Source of the DNA: Coptodactyla brooksi
Taxonomy: Eukaryota; Arthropoda; Insecta; Coleoptera; Scarabaeidae
DNA length: 21,139 nt
Direction: 5' to 3'
Assembly: GCA_033557675.1 (NCBI GenBank)
Contig: JAWQRM010000597.1
Location: 1-21,139 of the forward strand
A model generated the notes under the pieces. That model did no database searches. It saw only the letters and a list, made by a program, of their open reading frames with translations, and had not been told where the DNA came from. The translations under genes and the position numbers were made by a program. Positions 8,731 through 18,155 of the stretch are shown one piece after another. Every line of letters starts with the position of its first letter. Within the stretch, counting starts at the first letter, position 1.

Positions 8731-10601
8731 ATGGCAAGAAAAAATTGGTTCAAACTCAAGATGAAGCGAAACATTTTTCTAATAAGTTTCAAAGAACAAT
8801 TAGAGTTCAAAGCATCTTGTGCTCGAAATGCCGAGTTTCTCAGTTTAGATCCAACACTTATAGAAGTGTTAACACGTAGAAAAGAGACGAATCAGCCATC
8901 AAGAGTTGAAATTCCGATTCAGAGAACTGTTTCAACTCACAAATACTGTTGCATTTGTTCTGCTACAACAGATCTTAGTATTGTCCCAGAAGAAACTCGC
9001 ACACAATCCTACGTTAGGAGAAAAATCTATATTCCCTCGGGAAATCGGTGTTGTCGAACCCACTTAATTAAAAATCGATTTTATGACGAAATTCTTGGTC
9101 TTTTAAAAGTTTTCTCCAATTCGTCATATCTTAGTGTTTCGGATTTGTCGAAGATAATGAGCAATCTATCTATTAAACATGATTTTACACTTTTTAACAA
9201 CATTGAAGATTTTAGTCTTCCCGAGAAGCAACTTCTTGTCTTTACAGGTTTAACGTGGGAAAACATCAGTCAATTAAGGGAGGTATTGACTTCAATGCGT
9301 GATAGGCAGACACGAAGCGTAACTCAAGCTCTCGTTGTTTTCCTTTTCAAACTCCGCACAGGCAATTCCAATAAAATATTGGCTTCCATTCCTCAAATCG
9401 AATATGAGCAACTTGTTTCGGAATATTCAGCAGCAATAATAAAATCATTTAGAGAAGATGTGGTGCCGTTTTGTTTTGGGTTGACTTGCGTAAGGGAAGA
9501 CCTTATAGAGAACCAAAATTGCGAAGAATTTGTTTGATATTCATGAAAATCTATTTCTGTTCTGCGATGGAACATATACTTGTTACCAAAAAAAGCACAA
9601 ATAATGAATACCAGAAAAAGTCTTATTCAGAACAAAAGCAAGTCCCACTTTGCAAGCTTTTCATTATTTGCGCACAATCGATCGATACGTGGTAGATATG
9701 AACTTTGTTTCAAGATCCAAATGGTTTGTTCAAATTATTGAAAGAAAATAATTATTTAGTCCTTGATCGTGGTTTTCGAGACGTGAAAGCTGAGTTAGAA
9801 GACAAAAATATAATCGTATTAATGCCTGCCCTAAGAGGAAACGTAAACAACTGACTAAAGGAATCTAATGAGTCTCACTATGCAGCAAAAATTCGTTGGG
9901 GAGTGGAAGCTGTTCACGGGACATTGAAATGAAAGAATCGATTACTAGATCACAAAGCGGACAATAAAATGCTTCCGAAAATTATTATGTACTCTCGAAT
10001 CGCATCATTTATTAAAATGAATTTGGAAAAAGATTACAATCCGATGAAGAATTATTAGATGAGATGGATGAAAACTAGGCAAGATGTTGAAAATGCTGTA
10101 ACAATTGAAGCAGAAGGAAAAGGTCGGTTACGCAAAAAAATTGTGTTCTAAAGAATTTCATCAGAAGATATCTTGGATTTTCCAGAAATGGCGAAAAAAG
10201 GTATGAACATTCTGTTTACCGGATGTTACCAGCTTTTATAGGCAGTGTCATACTTAGCTGAAATGTTTGATGATGAGGAAACATCAATGTGCAATACGTT
10301 AAAGATCAAACAAATGTGCTAAAATTGCAAGTTCAATCACGTCACATTTCGCAAAAGACATAGATGCTTAGTAAAATACAAGCTTAATAGAATCGGCGAC
10401 TCAGGACTGTTGGAATATGCATGCGATTGTGCCGATGGAAAGAGAACTTTTTGCTGCTGTTCCCGCATTGCTGCAGTAGTATACTATCTGGGTTATGCAG
10501 GGTATTTATCAAAACTTTTGCAACCTGCTGAAACTCTCAGTGAAATGTTATAACAGAATAATTTTATACCCGTTATTGAAGACGATAGTGATGAAAACTA
10601 A
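8731..10601 (+). pseudogene. DDE transposase pseudogene with SWIM-like zinc motif (DDE_Tnp_4-like)
   Basis: The N-terminal third is one open frame (ATG at 8731 to stop at 9537). It has a CCIC...GNRCCRTH zinc-binding arrangement (about residues 72-113) and a helix-turn-helix around TRSVTQALVVFLFKLRTGNS. After REDLIENQ the reading frame breaks repeatedly, but the catalytic domain is readable in pieces: CDGTYTCYQ (first Asp, 9566-9568), KSTNNEYQKKSYSEQKQVPL, YLVLDRGFRD (second Asp, 9765-9767) and RWGVEAVHGTLK (Glu, 9906-9908). This is the order of the DDE superfamily endonuclease group (HTH_Tnp_4 + DDE_Tnp_4). Near the end, YACDCADGKRTFCCCSRIAA (10416-10475) is a SWIM-type CxC...CxH finger with the final His changed to Arg. 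The relic ends in an acidic tail, EDDSDEN-stop. At least six frameshifts or stops. Long enough (about 620 codons) to be nearly full length. Confidence 0.8.
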
Positions 10602-10653
10602 AGGCTTCTGATAATTAACAAGCACCGTCGTATTGTCGTATTGTGAGAGGCGT

Positions 10654-10706
10654 GGGGACTCACGGTAATCAAGCACCCCATAGGCAAGGGGATTCACGAT
10701 AACCAA
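10654..10706 (+). repeat. 19-bp direct repeat, 34 bp apart
   Basis: GGGGACTCACGGTAATCAA (10654-10672) and GGGGATTCACGATAACCAA (10688-10706), just beyond the transposase stop. Confidence 0.55.
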
Positions 10707-10719
10707 TTTACGGATTTTT

Positions 10720-11130
10720 ATTTTTATTCTAGCATAAATACTAAGAGGATTTCCACCTCAGATTTAAGAACAAAATTTGTTTTTTATTGTTAGATGATTG
10801 GATCTTAAGATTTCATGTGCACCGTTTACTTATTCACGTTTAGTTATTAAATGGTAAAAACGCTTTCTGTACCTCAAATGATGTTTTCGAAAATCACAAA
10901 AAAAATGTAACGCGATGACTTTTATTTTATTTCTTTACACATCCGTTTATATAATGAGAAATATAAGTTCGTATGTGATCAAGAGACGTAGTTGTTTTTT
11001 AATGTTGTAAAATACTGGTTATTACTCTTAAATGGTGTGTTTAGTTATTTTATATTATTTCATATAAAAGTGATCCAAAATCATCCTTGTTGATAAATAA
11101 ACAAAAACCGAAAAACGTTCAGATCGTCGG
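10720..11130. other. AT-rich spacer, no gene seen
   Basis: Lies between the DDE transposase end and the mariner relic. No open frame or recognisable repeat; the true 5' part of the mariner is missing here. Confidence 0.5.
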
Positions 11131-11138
11131 TTGACGGT

Positions 11139-11879
11139 CAGAATGATGGGGGAAGAGCTGAATTTGACTCACATCACTGTTCATCAGATTTTGACCAATG
11201 AATTGGGGATGAAAAAATCTGCATAGAATTGGTCCCAAAAAACCTTTCGCAGAAACAAAAGGACATGAACAGAGAAAGATGTCTTGATGTTTTGAAATCG
11301 ATTGAAAATGATCTCAATTTTGTGAAACGTCTTGGGTGTGAGTACGACCCGGAAACCGAGTGCCAGGACATTGAATGGCACACTTCAGCCTCTCCAAGAC
11401 CCAAAAAAGCAAAAAGGTAGCAAGAATCGTTCACAAAGAATTTGTGCCTCAAGGCCAAACTGGCAATCAACACTTACCAAGAGGTTCTTGAAAAACTTTG
11501 AAAAAGGGTCATGCGTGTGAGACTAAACATCAAGAACAACTGGGTGTTACATCACAACAATGCGCCTTGTCGCAGCAATTTCAGTAAACCAGTTTATGGC
11601 CTGTAAAAACATTCCTGTGGCTCCTCAGCCTCCGTATTCCCCTGACTTGAGTCCTTGTGACTTTTTCTCTTCCTGAGGTTGAAAAATCCTCATCACCTCA
11701 AGGGACGTCGTTTTCGGATACTCGACAACATTCAAACTGCTGCAACCGACCAGCTGAAGGCTAGTTCAGTATCCGACATCCAGCACTGCTATGAGGATTG
11801 ACAGCACCGTTTCAAGCGCTGTGCAGCTCCGCAAGAAAGTTATTTTGAGGGAAAGAAAAACATCTACACACCTCGTATA
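11139..11879 (+). pseudogene. mariner transposase relic, 5'-truncated
   Basis: Begins inside the second helix-turn-helix (EELNLTHITVHQILTNELG). It then gives VPKNLSQKQKDMNRERCLDV, YDPETECQDIEWHTSASPRP, IVHKEFVPQGQT, NWVLHHNNAPC, PYSPDLSPCDFF-type and SYFEGKKN segments in changing frames. That order and the WHTSASPRPKKA motif identify a mariner/Mos1-type transposase. Two internal deletions are visible. One (near 11333) removes the GDETW stretch with the first catalytic Asp; the other (near 11418) removes the residues before IVHKEF. The second Asp reads HHNN instead of HHDN. Several frameshifts add to this. The PDLSPCD region of the third Asp is still there, across a frameshift. Clearly inactive, with no recognisable terminal repeats. 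Confidence 0.88.
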
Positions 11880-12000
11880 TGAAGCATTATAATCATAGGA
11901 TACAATTGTTCTTTATTATTTTAATGAAATCAATGAAATAGAAAAGTTTCAATCTATAGTGTTGAATTTCCAAGTGTATTCTATGTATTTTCAAAGTGAA

Positions 12001-12029
12001 TGCGATTTGGGACACCTTAGTGCGATTTA
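12001..12029 (-). repeat. Two inverted copies of the AAATCGCA motif
   Basis: TGCGATTT (12001-12008) and GTGCGATTTA (12020-12029). They are the reverse of the motif at 7602-7916, on the other side of the transposase. Confidence 0.55.
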
Positions 12030-12059
12030 GCTCGCCTTAATGGCACCACTTACATCACA

Positions 12060-12990
12060 TTAGGTTTTTGTTAACATAAAAAACTATTGAAAGTAAAAAC
12101 AAACGGTAACACATACAGTGTAACACAAATATTCAACTTTGTTTCAGTGAAATTGCTTTTACAATATTAGGTTATCTAGCGGTTTTATACCGTGCTGGAA
12201 AATGCATCTAGTCCCATAGGGGTATCGTATTATCGTCTGATTGGTGGACGAGTTGGGTGATCCCGGAAATCGCATGACAATTAGCGAGTCGCGCACTTGC
12301 CTCGACAGCTTTGACGAACGCACATCTCAACCGTTTTTACAACCTCCGAGAGGGTTCAAATTATCAGGTATTTGAGCGGCAATTCTTTGGTAGAAGTTGT
12401 AAATTTATTCGCAGTTGCTTTCGAAAATCGTCTAGTTAAATCGCGTCGAACAATATTGCGTATTGTCAATGTGTTCGAAACGATAGCTTGTGCGACATTT
12501 TGTTGCCTATGCCACTTGATATTTGAATGAGCTCATTATAAAAATTATTTAAGCTCATCAAACTATTACTCTAGAAATGCTCTCCAGAGTGAGGAGAAAT
12601 TTCTACGACAGGTTAGGGTGTTGTTTGGCGAAATAGGAGGCATCTTTAAATTAGGAAGAATCTTCCATTTAGTTTTATTTTTAAATATTATTAGAATTAT
12701 TTTATTTTAAACTAACCTTTTATTTAAGTAAGAAGTTTTTGTTTGTCCGTCGAACTTAAACGTTCGAAAAAAGTTGAATGAACATTTATTGATAGTAGTT
12801 AAGAAATAAGTGTACATAAGACGATTTCAACAAGACATGAGTACATACTCCCATGACATCAGAAGTCTTACTAAGTACTCGCGCCATAGATCAAGTGAGC
12901 TCGTGGGGTAGAGGGGAGTCACGGACTCGTGGTGGGAGAGTTATGTGAATCTGCTATGAGACAAGAAAGATTTTCCTATACACTTTTGTA
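12060..12990. other. Non-coding stretch with a GC-richer block
   Basis: 12200-12500 is richer in G and C, with several CpGs, but its frames are broken and no motif is recognised. The rest is AT-rich. Within the candidate element this could be its right-hand untranslated or subterminal DNA. Confidence 0.4.
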
Positions 12991-13084
12991 AAAGATGGTG
13001 CGATTTAGGAAACTTCAAAGCACGTTATTTTTGTATAAAACAGAGTTTTGGAAACTTGTATCCAGTAAATGAAAGAAAGCTATT

Positions 13085-13210
13085 TTATAATATTCCTGTT
13101 TTCCTTGCTACTGGATGGGCCTGTTGATCTAATTTATCTACTTCGCCCATGAAGTTATAATCGATAACAAGTTGCTGCTTTTTGATGGGAATACCATTCT
13201 TGTTTATTTT
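13085..13210 (-). pseudogene. piggyBac transposase fragment, third-aspartate region
   Basis: The minus-strand frame includes KTDKINKNGIPIKKQQLVID followed by YNFMGEVDKLDQQ. The DYNxxMGGVDxxDQ signature of piggyBac transposases contains the third catalytic Asp, here in GEVD (codon near 13138); the usual second Gly is Glu. Homology ends right after DQQ, and the remaining residues up to the stop (HPVARKTGIL) do not follow the family. It is a scrap of roughly 40 codons with neither the earlier aspartates nor the C-terminal zinc domain. It is on the opposite strand to the piggyBac piece at 202-450, so the two are probably separate insertions. Confidence 0.65.
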
Positions 13211-13309
13211 GTCAGTTTTAACTAACCAGAATTGTGTATAGATGATAACATGCACATATCTTTTTCTAGTAATAAAGTGTATGCATGCTAAATGATAAAA
13301 CAATAAATA

Positions 13310-14148
13310 AACGCTTACCTCTTTGGTAACCGTTCATTTATCATTCGTTTTTAATGCTGTATATTGGCAGGCACTTTGGCGCAATGCCCCATAGATATGT
13401 TTTCTGTTTCAGTAAGAAATGCTAAGTAATGGTTGTAATATTGTCACAACTGTTTTGGAAGATATGGGCATATCTCTGTATGTATTACTTATTAGGGTGC
13501 CTTTGCCTGTATGTATTATGTGGGAGTACGAATGTTGAGATGACTCGCAGAGTACACACAATTTACACCGAACATCTTTTTCGTAGAGGTAGAGATATAT
13601 TGCATCCAAGCAAGCCGACCTTTGTAAAATATAAAACTTTCGGTCTATAAAAAAGATCTATAACCCCTCTCTGAAAATTTCTAAACTCGAAAATTTGGTA
13701 GTGAGGTTTTAAAACACGGATCATAGTTTGTTTAGTTTAGTAGATGAGAATGTGTATTAGCGTGGTAACTCACGTTATTGCAAAAAATGGAAATTTTTCT
13801 AGATATTTTTATACCAAGGTCGACATAGTCTTATTTTTTTCTGCTAAGAGAGCGGAAAATCTGCGGACATTTTTTTAGCCTCTACAAGCTTATTATGAAA
13901 GATTAATATTTTATGAACAATTTGAAAAATTGTCTATACTTATAATTATCTATAATTGTCTATCCTATTAATAAATTAAAAGGGAAGTAACAAACCATTA
14001 AAACTTCACGATGTGCAATATTGTAGTGAAATGTTGCGGTTATAATGAAACAGAAATCTTAATTAAATACATTTTTTCAGTATACATACTTAGTATTCAT
14101 GTATATGCCGCTCATTGCCATTCTTATATCAATATTGAGGGTTAAGTA
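13310..14148. other. AT-rich stretch, no gene seen
   Basis: A 73-codon plus-strand and a 66-codon minus-strand frame overlap antiparallel at 13409-13650. Neither shows a known motif. Otherwise nothing identified. Confidence 0.5.
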
Positions 14149-14149
14149 A

Positions 14150-14273
14150 ATAATAATCTTCAACAGGTTTAGTATATTTTATTCATTTTCTTCCTGATCG
14201 GTTTCGATCGTTTTCTGGACCATCATCAGAGGTGCCATGGAACAGGAATAGATAGATATTATATAAACTAGAA
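14150..14273 (-). repeat. Left pLTR arm, outer part
   Basis: Reverse complement of about 16985-17091. Shared landmarks are AATAATCTTCAA, TATATTTTATT, TTTTCTTCCTGA, GGAACAGGAATAGAT and ATATTATATAAA. The match breaks off at about 14273 and resumes at 15252. Confidence 0.8.
14193..14232 (-). ncRNA. Hammerhead-like ribozyme motif A in the left pLTR arm
   Basis: Read on the minus strand: CCU (stem I), CUGAUGA core (14223-14229), an extra U, stem II GGUC/GAUC around an 8-base loop, GAAA (14202-14205), CCGAUC ending in the AUC cleavage triplet, then AGG closing stem I. Helix III in this class is a minimal palindrome, ACCGGU; here it reads ACCGAU, one base off. The type I layout matches PLE hammerheads. 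Stem I is only 3 bp, so monomer activity is doubtful. Confidence 0.6.
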
Positions 14274-14470
14274 AATGTACATCATACATGACTTTCTCTT
14301 ACTTTGCCTCTGGTTTACGTACAAAAAAAAAATTGTAAAGAAATTTCCATTCGTACCTATCATCTTTTTCCAAAAATGTATAATAACGCCTAAACGGTGC
14401 GATTTAGAACTAATGTATAATAATTAAAGTGGCGCCTAAGTCTTATGTGGACTTCAAACATATCGTAATA

Positions 14471-14842
14471 TACAGGATGTTCCATTTAAACATCTGAAGT
14501 TGGGTAGTTTTTAAAATAAACCGAACACCCTGTACATTCAAAAATAGTTTCAAATTGGGAACAGTTTGTAGTGATGTAACTTTTATTTCAAACATTTTTA
14601 TCTAGAAAGAGTAATAACAGTGCTAAGAAAAAATTTGCATTGACAGCTGAGTAACGCCCAAACTGTTCTATTTAAAAATCTGAAGTTGGATAGTTTTTGG
14701 AGTAAACCGAACGCCCTGTATATTCGAAAACTGTTTCAAATTGTGAAGCGTTCGATGTCATGCAATCCTTGTTTGAAACATTTTTTTCTTAAGAAAGCAA
14801 CAACCGAGATTAAGAACGAAATACCCTCTTGGCCCCATAGGA
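14471..14842 (+). repeat. Tandem duplication of a 186-bp unit
   Basis: Unit 1 (14471-14656) and unit 2 (14657-14842) align at a constant 186-bp offset. Shared strings include TCTGAAGTTGG, TAGTTTTT, AAACCGAAC-CCCTGTA, GTTTCAAATTG and GTTTGAAACATTTTT-like. The unit contains the ACACCCTGTA terminal motif also found at 60-70 and at 17863, so it derives from a dispersed element arranged in tandem like a satellite. Confidence 0.8.
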
Positions 14843-15112
14843 CTGTGTTTTATTCAATTATGCTTTTAACTCGAGAACTGTTGATTTTAAGCATGTACTA
14901 TCCTTATAACTTTTTAATCACAATTTTATGTAGATTACAAAAATATCTTTTGTTACAGAAAGTTGTAAAAAATCAAAAAATTTGTAGGTTAACTACCTCA
15001 ACCATATGCACCATTTTTACGAAATCCTTATTGTGACCAGATTATATAATAATTATCTTCTATGTAAAGTATTGTTTTACTCAGTCTAGTATGGCAGGAG
15101 ATAAATGAACCA

Positions 15113-15137
15113 CAGACGGACAGACGGACGGACAGAC
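15113..15137 (+). repeat. GACGGACA-type microsatellite
   Basis: CAGACGGACAGACGGACGG followed by ACAGAC, a short tetranucleotide array. Confidence 0.8.
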
Positions 15138-15251
15138 CAACCACCAGAAATAGCATAGAGAGGCTACAAAAAGCTTAATTCGTCGAGATCCATCAAAATC
15201 TAGACATCGATTTTTATGCGAATGTAATACTTGCTCTTAAGAGAAAGTAAC

Positions 15252-15770
15252 AATATGTCACCTGTGACCTACTGGTGCATTAAATTTATAGTTAAATGTT
15301 AATTGATATAGATTATTGAATTGTGGTGCGAAAATGATGTAATAATAATATCCTATAATAGGACTAAAATGAAAATAGAATACTGTAATGCCTTTGTTAT
15401 ATAAAAGTTAGTATAGTTAAGATAAATAAGACTTGAGACATATTTTTTTAATTTGAAGCTTAAAAACCTTATAATATAAGATACAAACATACGAATTAAA
15501 AGATACATCAATACAACAGTTTAAAATCATAATGTGGATGATTATGTATTTTGGGGCGTTTTTTATAGTCTTTTATAGTCTTATAGTCTTTATAGTCTTT
15601 TTTATAGTCTTATGGTGTCTCAACAAGTTTCATTAGTATAAGGTATAACGAAATAACAGAAAGTCAAATGTTAACACAGGATCTTGCATTCATGTGTAGA
15701 CAATTGTGATATTTATGGGATTCCAAGAATTAAAGATTGAATTGTCCAATTACCTGTAAAGGATCTTGTG
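15252..15770 (-). repeat. Left pLTR arm, inner part
   Basis: Inverted match to about 16484-16985, from ATATGTCAC-TGTGA through GCATTAAATTTAT, GATGTAATAATAATAT, GTATTTTGGGGCGTTTT and TGTGATATTTATGGGATT to ACCTGTAAA. Small indels occur throughout; a 17-bp stretch present in the other arm is missing near 15735. Confidence 0.85.
15564..15612 (+). repeat. Local TATAGTCTT expansion
   Basis: Five TATAGTC units in a row. The right arm has only one degenerate unit at the equivalent place (around 16680), so the expansion arose after the arms separated. Confidence 0.75.
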
Positions 15771-15909
15771 ACGTTATAAATAAGTGAAATGTGTTATTTG
15801 CTTACATGAAGCGTTAGAATCTATTATTATAAATGAAATTTGTTTATAGGTGTATTCTCTACAGATGACCGAAACAGACTGTGATTAAAAATTAAAGATT
15901 ATTGTGCAT

Positions 15910-16413
15910 ATTCAATGGTTGTACCGATAAAACAGGTTTTGAAAAAGAAACAAATATTACAAAGACAAGGTTACAAAGGCTCCTATATAAATTTAACACA
16001 AATGCAGTATTGAAAACAAATAATATTTTAAAAATATACTAATTAATTCATTAGATAAGATAAAATGGACTATGCGGCCAAATGTGCAGTGTACGAACTC
16101 CAATGCAAATCTTGTAACGACATTTATGTAGGAGAGATAGGCAGACATGTATGAAAAAGATTGAAAGAATATAAAATGAATGAAAAGCCCAACTTTGGAA
16201 AACACTTAATGTTTACTGAACATGATTTTGAAGGGGACGAAAATGTGAAAAATCTTACATAACCTACTAAAAAGTTTTCTATTGGAACTAAAAGAAACAT
16301 ACGAAATAGATAAACTGATTAAACTGATTTATATGCTAGATGAGCAAATAAACACCCCGATTACACATATATATGACTTCCTAATACACACTTTTCAGAA
16401 ACCTTCCAAATAA
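15910..16413 (+). pseudogene. PLE ORF C-terminus with GIY-YIG endonuclease, decayed
   Basis: Fragments in order: SMVVPIKQVLKKK-like, INTNAVLKTNNILK, then the endonuclease AAKCAVYELQCKSCNDIYVG (the GIY-YIG pair as VYEL...IYVG), EIGRHV-stop-KRLKEY (the conserved Arg), NFGKHLMFTEHDFEG and, one frame over, KSFLLELKETYEIDKLIKL with INTPITHI. CKSC plus KHLMFTEH is the CCHH zinc arrangement found in canonical Penelope endonucleases. In the family this domain nicks target DNA for insertion. Two stops (16150, 16259) and at least two frameshifts inactivate it. The protein end at 16413 is about 70 bp before the right pLTR arm, as expected. The reverse transcriptase is missing, replaced by the left arm. 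Confidence 0.85.
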
Positions 16414-16483
16414 AATCACCCTTCACCTTAACCTTTCCTTATTCATATCAGATTCAAATTCATATTAAATATTGTTACACCAA

Positions 16484-17091
16484 ATAAGGTCATTTACAGG
16501 TTATTGGACAGTTCAATTTATTTTTCACAAAAAGCATCTATAATTCATTAAATCCCATAAATATCACAATTCTCCACAGATGAATACAAGATTCTGTATT
16601 AACATTTGACGTGCTATACTTTCTATTATTTCGAGTAAGTATTTACTTTATACTAATAAAACATGCCGAGGCACCATAAAACTTTATAGAAAACGCCCCA
16701 AAATACATAACAACACAGATTATCAGTTTAAATTGCTGTATTGATGTCTCTTTTAATTCATATGTTCGTATTTTATATTACAAAGTTTTTAAACTTCAAA
16801 TTAAGAAAAATGTTACTAACCTTTATATAACATAGACATTATATTATTCTGTTTTCAGTTTAATGCTATTATATAATATTATTATTACATCATTTTTCGC
16901 ACTACAATTCTATAATTTGTATTAATTAACGTACATTTAACCATAAATTTAATGCAAGTAGATCACATGTGACATATTTTTTATATAATATCTATTCCTG
17001 TTCCATACCACCTCTCATGATGTCTAAAAAAAGATCGAATCCGGTCAGGAAGAAAATAAATAAAATATATTAAAACCATTGAAGATTATTA
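16484..17091 (+). repeat. Right pLTR arm
   Basis: Uninterrupted counterpart of the left arm, about 600 bp, downstream of the PLE ORF and in its sense orientation. Confidence 0.85.
17011..17049 (+). ncRNA. Decayed hammerhead motif A' in the right pLTR arm
   Basis: Plus-strand counterpart of motif A: CCU, CUCAUGA (core G changed to C), a stem II remnant ending GAUC, GAAU (normally GAAA), CCGGUC and AGG. It keeps the palindromic CCGG and the GUC cleavage triplet that motif A has lost, but its core is broken. Together the two copies fit a parent with an intact hammerhead. Confidence 0.5.
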
Positions 17092-17099
17092 ATAATTGA

Positions 17100-17258
17100 A
17101 TAAATAATAATCGAAGCGTAGCTAATTTACATGTAAGTAAATATGAACATTAACATGATTCGTATACATGTGTCAAGTACGTATAAATGCAAAATATTAA
17201 TTATTATAATATATGGTGCTAATAATCTTAATTTGAAGAACCCCATGGTCGCCACTGA
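17100..17258. other. AT-rich spacer
   Basis: Nothing identified between the PLE relic and the open frames at 17259. Confidence 0.5.
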
Positions 17259-17594
17259 TTAGACCACGTCAAACAACTTTACAGATCTAACAGTAGCTTT
17301 ACTACTATTTGCACCACCAACACTAGCACTGGAAGAAGGCGTCAATATATTGTTTCCTGTTATAAGAAACGTTTCAGGGTTACAAGCAAACGTCGAATAC
17401 GATAAGAAGCTTTTCTTGTCGAACATAATTGAAAGCTTGAAATTGTTTATACCGAATAGAGGACAAGAAGTTACAAGGAATGAAAGCTGGCAATGACCTA
17501 TTAAAACACTCAGTTTACACAGTTTCCGTTTGTTTGCATAATTGCGTTTAGCAGAAGTACGATATTGACCTGCCATACAAGTGTTAATGAACAA
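17259..17594 (-). other. Unrecognised open frame, open on both strands
   Basis: A 111-codon minus-strand frame with ATG at 17594, and an overlapping plus-strand frame without ATG open from 17271 to 17494 (FAPPTLALEEGVNILFPVIR then NVSGLQANVEYDKKLFL). Composition is more protein-like than the surroundings on both strands. I recognise neither product. The plus-strand frame is preceded by TTTACAG, which could be a splice acceptor, so a host exon is possible. A fossil of an unknown element is equally likely. Confidence 0.2.
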
Positions 17595-17599
17595 ACATG

Positions 17600-18155
17600 T
17601 TTATAAATACAAACCGTAATAAAAATGTACATATTGCTATGTACGCAATAATAACGAAAGATTGATTTTGTTTGGAATGCAGATGTTATATCATTAACTA
17701 GCGACCCTCGTCAATACTGCTTAAGTGTATGTTTCCTATGGACTTATCAGCTCCTTTATTGGCGGACATAATATGTTTGCCAGCACGCATATTTTGACAC
17801 ATTTGTTGTTCACATACTATTTACGATTTCGCTTAAAGTGTCTCGAAGCTATGACATTTAAACCGAACACCCTGTATATTTACACATATTTGGAATCTCC
17901 AAATTCAAATTGGAATTAAAGTCTTCATTGGTTTCATTTCAAAATTACCGAAATTGTTTTGGTGAGTTCTTGCCTAGGTTAATATGAATTTTGAGGCGAA
18001 GAAGTCTGTAGTAGGAAAATTGCTCTGTTTAAATTATAAATAATTATTTTCTGATCTTTCTTAACAAGTTTGAATTCTGATACATGTAATTTTAAACTAT
18101 TACATAACCTTCAAAAATGTCATGTGGTTTGGTCCTAGTTAACAAAATAATTATA
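17600..18155. other. Non-coding stretch with a dispersed-element scrap
   Basis: AAACCGAACACCCTGTATAT at 17860-17879 repeats part of the 186-bp unit at 14471. Otherwise no gene. The 64-codon frame at 17725-17919 runs through this scrap and is not considered real. Confidence 0.5.

Larger units (their letters stand above)
7602..13009 (+). mobile_element. Candidate large DNA transposon carrying the SWIM/DDE transposase
   Basis: The transposase relic at 8731-10601 is bracketed by a recurring motif, AAATCGCACCA. It is in plus orientation on the left (7602-7615, 7625-7632 partial, 7867-7878, 7892 partial) and in minus orientation on the right (12001-12008, 12020-12029, 12996-13009). Outermost copies read CTAAAATCGCACCA and TGGTGCGATTTAGG, an inverted pair. 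Arrays of inward-facing subterminal motifs are typical of transposase-binding ends. I see no target duplication, a further copy sits at 14395-14406, and the mariner relic at 11139 is nested inside. Boundaries are therefore provisional. Confidence 0.4.
14292..15248. mobile_element. 957-bp insertion in the left pLTR arm
   Basis: The uninterrupted right arm shows that about 980 bp were inserted here. Near the ends is a perfect 11-bp inverted pair, ACTTTCTCTTA (14292-14302) and TAAGAGAAAGT (15238-15248). It encloses a 186-bp tandem duplication and a GACGGACA-type microsatellite (15113-15137). The 116-codon frame at 14686-15036 runs across the repeat and shows no motif. Non-autonomous element of unknown family. 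Confidence 0.55.
14150..17091 (+). mobile_element. Penelope-like retroelement relic with inverted pseudo-LTR arms
   Basis: Order: inverted arm (14150-15770, split by an insertion), the 3' part of a PLE ORF (15910-16413, plus strand), and the other arm (16484-17091). The arms are about 600 bp, roughly 80% identical by eye, and each holds a hammerhead-like sequence near its outer end. PLEs are known for pseudo-LTRs that can be arranged in inverted orientation and for hammerhead ribozymes within them. The 5' part of the ORF, with the reverse transcriptase, is absent. Confidence 0.75.

Noticed and set aside
9471..9695. Independent 74-codon gene overlapping the DDE transposase
   Set aside because: Its residues (KSTNNEYQKKSYSEQKQVPL) are the continuation of the transposase after a frameshift.
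11174..11473. 99-codon minus-strand frame
   Set aside because: Antisense shadow of the mariner transposase relic.
14686..15036. 116-codon plus-strand frame
   Set aside because: It starts inside the second 186-bp repeat unit and has no motif; the first unit does not keep the frame open.
15564..15612. Regulatory operator array
   Set aside because: Simple slippage expansion of one unit that is single in the other arm.
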